64,000 bases of DNA from Polyangiaceae bacterium (GTDB lineage Bacteria > Myxococcota_A > Polyangia > Polyangiales > Polyangiaceae): positions 124,001 through 188,000 of the forward strand of contig JAICTZ010000006.1 of the NCBI GenBank assembly GCA_025936115.1, in the 5' to 3' direction. A program made the translations under genes and the position numbers. Below are positions 1 to 6,949 of this stretch, piece after piece. Numbering within the stretch: position 1 is the stretch's first letter; the number at the start of each line of letters is the position of its first letter. The notes under the pieces are model-generated. The model was not told where the DNA came from. It searched no databases and saw only the letters and a program-made list of their open reading frames with translations.

Positions 1-815
1 CAGGCGGTGATCGGCGGAGACGACCAGTGCGGCAGCACGCGCCGGAGCGTGCCCCGTTCCAGGCCGTCAGCCACGACCCAGTCGGGGAGATAGGCGATGC
101 CGGCGCCTGCGATCGCCATGTCGCAGAGCGCGCTCGGCGCGTTCGTACGCAATCTGCCGCGCACGTCGAGCGTCAACGCGGCGTCCGTCGTGCGAGAGCG
201 TAGCGTCCAGGGCACCGCGCTCCCGGCAGGCGTGACTTGACGCAGGCACTCGTGCTCGGTGAGCTCTCGTGGCTCACGCACGCTGCCGTGCTTGCGCAGC
301 CAACGCGGCGCCGCCACGAGAATGCGACACATGCTGAAGATGGGATGAGCGATGAACGCGCTGCTGTCGGGCGGCGGTGAGCCGGCGCGCACCGCGAGGT
401 CTATGCCCTCGCCCACCAGATCGACGAGCTGATCTTCCAAGCGCAGATCGATCGTGAGCTCGGGATGCCGCTCGGCGAGTTTCGGCAGCCGCGGCACGAT
501 CATCGCCGCTCCGAAGGTGAGCGACGCGCTGACCACCAGTCTACCGTGAACGCGGCCGTCGCCGCGCACGTCCTGCCGCGCGGCTTCGATCTCGCGCAGC
601 ACGCGCCGGCAGTGCTCGTACCAGCGTTGCCCAGCCTCCGTCAGGTGGAGGCGCCGCGTCGAACGCACGACGAGGTGAGCACCGAGGTCGCTCTCGAGCG
701 CTCGCAGTTGGCGGCTCACCGCCGGCAGCGACAGCCGCTGCGCGCGTGCCGCCGCCGACAAGCTCTTGCCTTCCACCACGCTCACGAAGGTCGCCATTTG
801 AGCCACGAGGTCCAT
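1..815 (-). CDS. LysR-family transcriptional regulator (3' end cut off by window)
   Basis: The minus strand reads open from an ATG at 815 to the window edge, giving 271 residues without a stop. The first 60 residues form the LysR winged helix-turn-helix, with the typical run SAAARAQRLSLPAVSRQLRA followed by the LESDLG and RSTRRLHLTEAG signatures. A LysR substrate-binding domain begins near residue 90 (GRLVVSASLTFGAAMIVPRL). Full-length members are about 300 residues, so only some 30 are missing. The gene diverges from the dehydrogenase at 923, the usual arrangement of a LysR activator and its target, and an inverted repeat lies between them. The inducer cannot be read from sequence. Confidence 0.93.
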   Translation of the reverse strand, partial: MDLVAQMATFVSVVEGKSLSAAARAQRLSLPAVSRQLRALESDLGAHLVVRSTRRLHLTEAGQRWYEHCRRVLREIEAARQDVRGDGRVHGRLVVSASLTFGAAMIVPRLPKLAERHPELTIDLRLEDQLVDLVGEGIDLAVRAGSPPPDSSAFIAHPIFSMCRILVAAPRWLRKHGSVREPRELTEHECLRQVTPAGSAVPWTLRSRTTDAALTLDVRGRLRTNAPSALCDMAIAGAGIAYLPDWVVADGLERGTLRRVLPHWSSPPITA

Positions 816-844
816 CGCCTCCAGTCTTTTCGATTCTTTACCAC

Positions 845-865
845 CACGCAAGAATCAGTTGCGTG
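845..865. promoter_or_regulatory. Candidate LysR operator in the divergent promoter region
   Basis: A perfect inverted repeat, CACGCAA, seven bases, TTGCGTG, lies 30 bp upstream of the LysR start and 58 bp upstream of the dehydrogenase start. LysR proteins bind interrupted dyads of this size in divergent intergenic regions, so this is the best operator candidate here. That it is bound is an inference. Confidence 0.5.
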
Positions 866-922
866 CGGCCGGGCTACACGAAGCGCCGCGCGACCAGCAT
901 GTTCTCCCTCCTGAGGTGACCC

Positions 923-1660
923 ATGACGACGATGAAGAACGCAGTGGTTTTAGTGACGGGTGCGAACCGCGGTCTCGGCCGTGCGCTGGTCGAAGCAGCG
1001 CTCGCAGCCGGCGCACGGCGCGTTTATGCCGGCGCCCGCAATCCGGACCAGCTCGCGGCGTCGGTCGCACGAGACCCGGAGCGCGTGGTGCCGCTCGCCC
1101 TCGACATCACGAACGAGAGCTCGCTCGCCGCGGCCGCGAGCCGGGCCCCCGACGTGACGATGCTGTTCAACAACGCGGGCGTGGTGAGCTCGCATGGCGT
1201 GCTCACGAGCAGCACGGCGCGAATCATGCAGGATTTCGCCACCAACGTGTTCGGCACCTTGGCCGCGACGAAAGCGTTCTTGCCCGCGTTGCAGCGGGCC
1301 GGCGCGGCGGGGGGCGCCAGCGTCGTCAACGTGCTGTCCGTCGTGTCGCTCGCGAGCATGCCCGCGCTCGGTGGCTACTCCGCGTCCAAAGCGGCCGCCG
1401 CCTCGGTCACCGAAGCGCTGCGCACGGATTTGGCCAACGCGAACATCCGCGTGCACGGGGTGTTCGCAGGCGCCATGGACACCGACATGACGCGCGACAT
1501 GCAAATGCCGAAAGCGCGACCCGAGGACGTCGCGCGCGCGATTTTTGACGGCGTCGAGCGCGGACTCGACGACATCTTCCCCGACCCCATGTCACAGGGC
1601 GCGTTCGCGACCTGGCGCAGCGATCCGAAGGAACTCGCGCGACAGCTCGCGAGCATGTAG
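923..1660 (+). CDS. Short-chain dehydrogenase/reductase (SDR)
   Basis: This 245-residue protein has the full classical SDR set: the NAD(P)-binding TGANRGLG at residues 12-19, NNAG at 83-86, a catalytic Ser near 140, and YSASK with Tyr152 and Lys156. The basic residues that follow the glycine motif and strand 2 (AGARN, 36-40) fit NADP preference, which is an inference. The length is typical of the family. A purine-rich GAGG about 8 bases upstream supports the ATG at 923. It is transcribed away from the LysR gene and is its probable target. The substrate is unknown; SDRs next to LysR regulators often reduce small carbonyl compounds. Confidence 0.93.
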   Translation: MTTMKNAVVLVTGANRGLGRALVEAALAAGARRVYAGARNPDQLAASVARDPERVVPLALDITNESSLAAAASRAPDVTMLFNNAGVVSSHGVLTSSTARIMQDFATNVFGTLAATKAFLPALQRAGAAGGASVVNVLSVVSLASMPALGGYSASKAAAASVTEALRTDLANANIRVHGVFAGAMDTDMTRDMQMPKARPEDVARAIFDGVERGLDDIFPDPMSQGAFATWRSDPKELARQLASM

Positions 1661-1730
1661 AGCGTCGGGCTCTGGCGGAGTGCGCGCAGGTAGCTCGAGC
1701 GCAGCGCCCGCTGGTGGGCGCCGTGTACGG

Positions 1731-2300
1731 CTACCACCCTTCGTCGGGATCGGGTGCGTCGCCTTCCAGGAGCGCAATGTCCGCCTGGTCGCGCAGTGCT
1801 TTGCTGCGTCGCCTGCCGGGATCAGACGCGGCGCGACGCTTCATGGCGATGAGGTCTTCTTTGGTGACCACGAAGAGCGTGAGCTCACCCAAAGAAAGCG
1901 CCTCCGCACGTGCAACCATCGTGTCGAACGAAGGGTCGAAAGCGAGCTGCAGAGGCTCACCGCTCGAGTGTTTGAAGTTGATGCTGTGGGCAAAGCGGCC
2001 GCTGAGGGTGAAGCCCGCGGAAGTCAGTCGCCCGACGAGTTCCTCGAGGTCGGTCTTGGTCGAGACAGCGAAGTCGATGTCCAGAGTGGCCCGCGGAATG
2101 CCGCTCCGAACGCCGACCGCGAGCCCACCAATCAAAGCATAGGAGACGTTGGCCGCTGCGAACACCGACACGGCCGCACCCAGCGCTCCGAGCTTGTCCG
2201 GCAGGGTGTTCACCCCCCGAGAATAGCGTAGTGACGTGCCGATGAGCGCGTGCTCCCGCTCCGCGAGAGCCGCAGCGATCCGGATGGCGCCTGCGGACAT
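1731..2300 (-). CDS. Nucleotidyltransferase-fold protein (AbiEii/DUF6036-like)
   Basis: The protein has up to 189 residues. Residues 53-79 (SYALIGGLAVGVRSGIPRAT then LDIDF) match the minimal nucleotidyltransferase core: Gly-Gly before a helix, then the Asp-x-Asp pair (Asp74, Asp76) that binds metal. The rest is alpha/beta, with an acidic C-terminal tail (EGDAPDPDEGW). Such proteins occur as AbiEii-type toxins or stand-alone transferases. No antitoxin-like partner is adjacent, so a toxin-antitoxin role is not supported. A GTG at 2213 is a reasonable alternative start that would remove 29 residues of low conservation. Substrate unknown. Confidence 0.7.
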   Translation of the reverse strand: MSAGAIRIAAALAEREHALIGTSLRYSRGVNTLPDKLGALGAAVSVFAAANVSYALIGGLAVGVRSGIPRATLDIDFAVSTKTDLEELVGRLTSAGFTLSGRFAHSINFKHSSGEPLQLAFDPSFDTMVARAEALSLGELTLFVVTKEDLIAMKRRAASDPGRRRSKALRDQADIALLEGDAPDPDEGW

Positions 2301-2369
2301 GAATCTCGCCCAGTTTAGCTCGAATTGTCCCGCAGGCGTGGCCCGGCAGCTTGCCGGGGCTCGCGCTAC

Positions 2370-3683
2370 TCAGAACTGACTCAAGAACGGCCACACTTCG
2401 CTGGGCATCCACGACGAGCTCTGGCCTGAATCCGTGGGCGAAGCGGTGTGGCCGCCGTCGTACGAACACCAGCGAACGGGATCGGCTGCGGGGCAACCGG
2501 TGTAAGTCGTGCAGATGTGGCCGCCCTTGGGCGCGGTCGGCAGCATGGTGACGGTGCAGCCGTTCCACTTGGCAAAGGGGTCGGTTTGGGTTGCCTGGGA
2601 GTTGGTGCCGACGTCGCTCAGGCCGAGCGAGCCCAAGTACGGGATCGGCTGGCACGTCGACGGCGCGGTCAAGCCGCCGCGCGAATGTCCCACCGCGGCG
2701 CGGAAGACGCCAGGACGCTGGCAGGCAAGCACGGCCACCATGGCCGCTCCCTGACTGAAGCCTTCGATTTCGACGCGCGAGGTGTCGATGCAGAGATCGG
2801 CCTCGATCGCCTTCAGCATCTCATCGACGAAGGTCAAGTCCGCCGTGGCGTCCCACGTGCCCCCATTCGCCGAGGGCGCGGCGAAGATCGTCGTGTCCTT
2901 GGAAAGGGCGAAAAGACCAAAGTACGAGGGGGCTTCTTCGGTGTCCGAACCGCCAGCCCCATGGAAGTCGATAATGAGCCGGTACGGATGGGTGTTGTCA
3001 TACGTCGTCGGCCAGCGAACGAGGAATTGCCGACTCGCATTGGAGACCATGAGTGTGTTTTGATTGGCAGTCGACGGACTGTTCTTCAGCGTGGGGGTCT
3101 TGCCGCAGCCGGCGCTCGCCGTCGCGTTCCCCATGCCGCCGGCGGACGCGCCAGCGGAGGACGTCGCGCCGCCTGCGGCGCTCGATCCGCCGGAAGCCGT
3201 GCTGCCACCGGCGGCTCCCGCGCCACCCATCCCGAGCCTGCCGCCCGCTGCCGCTCCGGCGGCGCCGCCTCTTGCGGGCGAACCACCCGATGCCAGTGAG
3301 CCACCCGAGGCCGGCGCCCCGCCGCCGGGTGTACCGCCAGTTTCCGAGGTGCCGCCCGTCGCTCTTCCGCCCGTCGCCTCGGCGCCGCCGGTCGTTCCGC
3401 CGGAGCTCAGTGTGCCAGCCGCGGCAGGGGTGCCCGCCGCGCCGGAAGTGCCGCCCACTGCTGCACCGCCAGCACCGCCAGTGCCTGCGCCACCGCTCGT
3501 CTGTGAGGAACCACCGCTTGCCGACGCGCCGTGGCCCGCAGTTGCGCCGGCGCCGGGATTCGGCGGAGGCGACCCTTCCGAGCCGCTGCAGCCGGCGAGG
3601 GCAGCGATTGCAGTCACCGCGGCAATAGAGAGTGGCAGTGCGTGCACGCGACTGACGATCGATCGGCGGGTCTTGGGCGGCAT
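2370..3683 (-). CDS. Secreted PHB-depolymerase/feruloyl-esterase-like lipoprotein
   Basis: The chosen ATG at 3683 gives a basic n-region (PPKTRRSIVSR), a hydrophobic core and the lipobox LAGC, so the mature protein is probably lipidated. A Gly/Ala/Ser/Thr-rich linker of about 170 residues follows. The C-terminal part is an alpha/beta hydrolase of the polyhydroxybutyrate depolymerase / LpqC esterase type: an oxyanion-hole HGAGGSD, the nucleophile elbow EGFSQGA (Ser in GFSQG), and a late His in GGHICTTY. It should hydrolyse an ester of a polymer or plant phenolic outside the cell. A start 23 codons further upstream exists but lacks signal-peptide character. It diverges from the P460-like gene at 3781 across 97 bp. 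Confidence 0.82.
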   Translation of the reverse strand: MPPKTRRSIVSRVHALPLSIAAVTAIAALAGCSGSEGSPPPNPGAGATAGHGASASGGSSQTSGGAGTGGAGGAAVGGTSGAAGTPAAAGTLSSGGTTGGAEATGGRATGGTSETGGTPGGGAPASGGSLASGGSPARGGAAGAAAGGRLGMGGAGAAGGSTASGGSSAAGGATSSAGASAGGMGNATASAGCGKTPTLKNSPSTANQNTLMVSNASRQFLVRWPTTYDNTHPYRLIIDFHGAGGSDTEEAPSYFGLFALSKDTTIFAAPSANGGTWDATADLTFVDEMLKAIEADLCIDTSRVEIEGFSQGAAMVAVLACQRPGVFRAAVGHSRGGLTAPSTCQPIPYLGSLGLSDVGTNSQATQTDPFAKWNGCTVTMLPTAPKGGHICTTYTGCPAADPVRWCSYDGGHTASPTDSGQSSSWMPSEVWPFLSQF

Positions 3684-3780
3684 GGGATAACGCTTTGGTG
3701 AGCAGTGACGACTGAAGCGCAGTTCCGTCTCCGAGAACGGTACTGAAGCCATGCGCGGCTCGCTGCGTTATGCTTTCGGC

Positions 3781-4722
3781 ATGGTGGCTAAAATGCAGCG
3801 AGCTTTCTCGCGCGTCGCAGCGCAGTCCCGCTCACTGAGAGCGCTCGTGCTCGGGTTGGGAACGAGCGCGGTGAGCCTCGCCGGTTGCGGCGGCGACTCA
3901 CCCCCCGACACTTCGGGAGCGACGGCAGCGCGAGCCGGCACCGGCGCGACGACGACTGCCGGCGCGCCGAGTGGTGCGGGCGGGACTTCAGGCGCGAGCG
4001 GTCGCGAAGGCGGCGGCGCAGACACGGGAGGTGCCTCGTCTCTCGGCGGTGGAGGGCCGACCTTCGCCGGAATGGGCGGCGCGCCTGCTACGGCTGGTCA
4101 TGCCTCGAGCACGGGCGGTGACGAGTCGAGCGCGGGAGCTAGCTCGGGCGGCGCGGGTTGGTCGGGCGCGGGCGGCAGCGTGGGCTCGGCGGGAGCCGGT
4201 GACGGAGGCGCGGGTGATCGTGCAGGCGACGACCTCGCGCTGCTGGAAGAAGCACGCGCTGATTATCCAGGCTGGGTGACGAGGAGCGACGCGCCCGAGG
4301 CAATCTCGAGCGAGATCTTCGGGCTCTGCCGGCTTCCGACGCAGGCCGAGCAGGAGTTCGTCGCGAGCGAGCACGGCGATGAGCTGTACTTGCTCGATTG
4401 GCTCAATCCGACCGCCGAAGCGGGCTTCGCGGCGAACGGCGCGACGCCGTTTGAGGTCGGTGCCGCGATCGTCAAAGAGAAGCTCGTGCGCACGGGAGAG
4501 GGAACGTACGAGCTCCACGCGCTCGGTTTGATGATCAAGCGCGAGGCAGGGTTCGATCCGTCGCACGGCGATTGGCAGTTCGGCTACTGGAACGCCGCCG
4601 ACGGCATGGCCGCAGGCACCGCCGAGAACGCGCATTGCGGCGACTGCCATGCGGGCGCCGCCACCGACTTCGTCTTCATGGACAATCAGTGGCACCTCGA
4701 GCAACCGCCTCAGGGGTCATGA
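3781..4722 (+). CDS. Lipoprotein with cytochrome P460-like c-heme domain
   Basis: A signal peptide ends in the lipobox SLAGC. About 110 Gly/Ser/Ala-rich residues follow, then a domain of about 165 residues that resembles cytochrome P460: the text HALGLMIKREAGFDPSHGDW and FGYWNAADG, followed by CGDCH, a CxxCH heme-c attachment site, and a nearby DFVFMD. In known P460 proteins the heme is cross-linked to a Lys and oxidises hydroxylamine or binds NO; whether a cross-linking Lys is present cannot be judged by eye. A start at 3751 is possible but 3781 or 3793 gives a better signal peptide. It would be an extracytoplasmic redox or sensor protein. It diverges from the esterase gene. Confidence 0.72.
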   Translation: MVAKMQRAFSRVAAQSRSLRALVLGLGTSAVSLAGCGGDSPPDTSGATAARAGTGATTTAGAPSGAGGTSGASGREGGGADTGGASSLGGGGPTFAGMGGAPATAGHASSTGGDESSAGASSGGAGWSGAGGSVGSAGAGDGGAGDRAGDDLALLEEARADYPGWVTRSDAPEAISSEIFGLCRLPTQAEQEFVASEHGDELYLLDWLNPTAEAGFAANGATPFEVGAAIVKEKLVRTGEGTYELHALGLMIKREAGFDPSHGDWQFGYWNAADGMAAGTAENAHCGDCHAGAATDFVFMDNQWHLEQPPQGS

Positions 4723-4856
4723 CCGAGCCCCACCCTCGAGTGACCGGAGCCGGTATCACCGCGCGGCGCCCGGCGCGAGTCGCGCGCCGGACGTTCGGTT
4801 TCGAGCAACGCTTCCGCGCGATTCAATAGCAATCGGCGTCTAAGCCGCCGGACGGC

Positions 4857-5615
4857 TCAGGGCGCGCAAGTGCCCATTGTGCACGAGTCAGTCGTGCCGC
4901 CCATCATCATGCTCGGGTCCATGGTCGAACCACATGAGGCGTCCACGGTGTATGTCTTGCCGCCACACGAGTACACGGTGTTTCCATCAGCGTCGGTGTT
5001 TGCCGTGGCTACGGTCTTCCCCGAACCGTCCTTAATCGTCTGCGCCGAGGCAGTGTTCGTCGTGGGGTCGAAGGCTGCTTCGTCCGAGAAGCACGTGTCA
5101 CCGTTCTTGCTGACAGTGAGCGTGACCATTCCCGTGGAAAAGTCGAACGAGAACGTGGCGGCCACGCCATTCTCGTAGCAAACCGCATCCGTCAGCGGCA
5201 TGGAAGGATCCGTCGAGTTGCCTTGCTGTTCGACGCAAGTGCCGGACGGAGTGCACTCCGAGGTGAGATCGGACACACACGCTGGAACGGTGCAATTGCC
5301 GCTCGAGCCACTGCTGCCGCCCGTTCCGCTCGAGCCACTGCTGCCGCCCGTTCCACTGGAGCCACTGCTGCCGCCCGTCGCGTCGCCCGAGCCACCGCTG
5401 CTAGTCGTGCCGCCCGACGTGCTGGAGGAGCCGCCTTTGCCGGATGTGCCGCCGGTCGTCGACGTGCCGCCCCTTCCCGAACTGCCGCCGGTCGTTGAGC
5501 TGCCACCGGTTCCCGAACCACCATTGCTGTCATCGTCGGAGCTGCCACAGGCAACAGCTGATCCGACCGCCGCCAGCAGTAAACCACCCACGAACCCGCG
5601 TGATAAAGCCATCAT
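4857..5615 (-). CDS. Repeat-rich lipoprotein of unknown function
   Basis: The ATG at 5615 gives a signal peptide (MMALSRGFVGG) and a cysteine in the context AVACGSS, a plausible though not ideal lipobox. Residues about 25-105 are a Gly/Ser/Thr linker that includes three copies of the nonapeptide GSSGSSGTG. The C-terminal 145 residues are Cys-containing and beta-rich (VTLTVSKNGDTCFSD) and probably form a disulfide-bonded domain; it is not recognised. The stop is followed by 134 bp without a gene. The upstream alternative start at 5672 adds 19 charged residues that spoil the signal peptide. Confidence 0.75.
   Translation of the reverse strand: MMALSRGFVGGLLLAAVGSAVACGSSDDDSNGGSGTGGSSTTGGSSGRGGTSTTGGTSGKGGSSSTSGGTTSSGGSGDATGGSSGSSGTGGSSGSSGTGGSSGSSGNCTVPACVSDLTSECTPSGTCVEQQGNSTDPSMPLTDAVCYENGVAATFSFDFSTGMVTLTVSKNGDTCFSDEAAFDPTTNTASAQTIKDGSGKTVATANTDADGNTVYSCGGKTYTVDASCGSTMDPSMMMGGTTDSCTMGTCAP
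5301..5381. repeat. 27-bp tandem repeat, three contiguous units
   Basis: Units are 5301-5327, 5328-5354 and 5355-5381; the first two are identical and the third differs at a few bases. The unit is a multiple of three and encodes GSSGSSGTG on the minus strand, inside the linker of the lipoprotein at 4857-5615. Copy number could change without a frameshift. Confidence 0.9.
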
Positions 5616-5872
5616 GGCGCTTACCCTACCAGATTTCTTTGTTTTCGAGTGCTGTCGAAGTGCCCGTCTCAATCATGCGGCAACGCGAGGCAATTTCTTC
5701 CATTCGCGACGCGCGGTTCCCTCGGTGACGGGCGCCGCAGGTTGTTGTGGGTAGATGCCGCGCTGTCCAGCATCTGTGGAATCGCGAGGTCGCGTGGCGG
5801 GCCGCGGAGTGCGCGACGAACCCCGCCGACGGGTATCTCCGCGACGCGGCGCGCTCGGGCTGCGCTCTCTGC

Positions 5873-6277
5873 TCAAAGCGCGGGTCTAGGTAACGTCGTC
5901 ACCGGCAAGCCGCGCACGTGGTCGAAGTGACGGTCGAAGGTAATCAGCTCCGCGCCGGTCTCGAGAGCGTGCGCGGCGATCCAGATATCGTTCGTCGGGA
6001 TCGGAGTGCCCGCCTTGCGTAGGGCGGCGGCGATGCGCCCGAAGCGATCAGCGGTGGTGCGAGTGACGACCTGCAGCACGACCCAAGGCTGGTTCAAGAA
6101 CTCGTCGAGCATGGCCAGATTCTTGTCGTAGCGGCTGCCATTGCGAAATCCGAACAACAGCTCTCCGACCACCACGGTGGAAAACACGAGCTGTTCAGCG
6201 GCACGGACCGAGTTGGCGACCGCGACGTCGCCCTTCAGGAGTTCCACGTACGCGTTGGTGTCGAGCAAGCGCCTCAC
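5873..6277 (-). CDS. vapC: PIN-domain toxin, VapC type
   Basis: The 134-residue protein starts at a GTG (6277) that overlaps the antitoxin stop as GTGA. It has the PIN-domain acidic cluster: Asp in LLDTNAYVELL at the N-terminus, Glu in VVVGELLFGF, Asp in TNDIWIAAHAL and a last Asp in LITFDRHFDHV. PIN toxins are Mg-dependent RNases that cut tRNA or other RNA. The length and the order antitoxin-toxin are standard for VapBC. Expression is expected to be coupled to the antitoxin by the overlap. Confidence 0.9.
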   Translation of the reverse strand: MRRLLDTNAYVELLKGDVAVANSVRAAEQLVFSTVVVGELLFGFRNGSRYDKNLAMLDEFLNQPWVVLQVVTRTTADRFGRIAAALRKAGTPIPTNDIWIAAHALETGAELITFDRHFDHVRGLPVTTLPRPAL

Positions 6278-6543
6278 TTCCACAGCTCGTCGTCGACGTG
6301 CTCGAGCGAGCGCAACGACTTCGAGAGCCGCCGCGCCTCCCCGACAGGGAGGCTTCCCACGAAGCGGTCGACGGCCGCTCCGATGCATCGGGATTCGGGC
6401 GCATCGCGAATACCCGCGCCGGCTTTCAAGATCTTGGCGGCAGCCTTGTTGAGCGATAGGCCCTCGACCCGTGCGACCCGCTCGATCTCGTCGAGGACGC
6501 GCGGGTCGAGATCCCGCAACGTGAGCTGATTTTGATGCCTCAC
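6274..6543 (-). CDS. Ribbon-helix-helix-type antitoxin partner of the PIN toxin
   Basis: The frame gives about 89 residues beginning with a GTG at 6543 (GTG 6546 or 6555 also possible; a GTGAGG six bases upstream favours 6543). The N-terminal RHQNQLTLRDLDPRVLDEIE and the following VARVEGLSLNKAAAKILKAG resemble the RHH/CopG fold that binds DNA as a dimer. The C-terminal half is expected to wrap the toxin. It lies directly upstream of the PIN gene, with stop and start overlapping. Autorepression by the antitoxin-toxin complex is usual for such pairs and is inferred here. Confidence 0.78.
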   Translation of the reverse strand: MRHQNQLTLRDLDPRVLDEIERVARVEGLSLNKAAAKILKAGAGIRDAPESRCIGAAVDRFVGSLPVGEARRLSKSLRSLEHVDDELWK

Positions 6544-6949
6544 CACGTGCCTCACAATACATCGAAAAATGAGGCAGTCAAACGCGGGCCTGAGCGGCCC
6601 GTGTCGCGCGCGACCTTTTGCGCGCAAGGGGCAGCGGTGCGACGGCCGGCGAGGAGGTTGTCGTTCCTGAAGGCGGAGCGGAGGGACGCTGAGCTGCTTG
6701 TCGGCACGCTTGTTCGGCGAGTAGACCCGCAATGACCGACGCAAGATGCGACCTCGAGCAAGCGCCGATGCGCCGCGATGGCCGCCAAAAATGTGAGGAC
6801 GGCGTGCTCCGATCGGTATTCACTGGGAATGTTAAAAGCTGGTTCGGTCGCGCTGGTCTCGGTCACGCTTTGGCGGTCAAAATCCCCTGCTCCTGCAATG
6901 AGCGCGGGGCGCGATGGCCGTCCGCACGGTTCAATCGAGGAATTTGGCA
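6544..6949. other. 406-bp intergenic region between antitoxin and GH30 genes
   Basis: No convincing gene is seen. The part from about 6770 to 6900 is less GC-rich than its surroundings and probably holds the promoter of the GH30 gene. A Shine-Dalgarno GAGGA sits at 6937-6941 before the ATG at 6950. A TTGCGCGCAA palindrome at about 6616 has no known role. Confidence 0.6.

Noticed and set aside
1731..2300. AbiEii toxin of a type IV toxin-antitoxin pair
   Set aside because: No AbiEi-like partner gene lies on either side; only the transferase fold can be supported.
3064..3690. Pro/Ala-rich open frame on the plus strand (also 6931-7377 on the minus strand)
   Set aside because: It is the complement of the Gly-rich lipoprotein linkers and has no signal or motif of its own.
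5301..5381. Possible CRISPR-like direct repeats
   Set aside because: Units are contiguous without spacers and in frame inside a gene.
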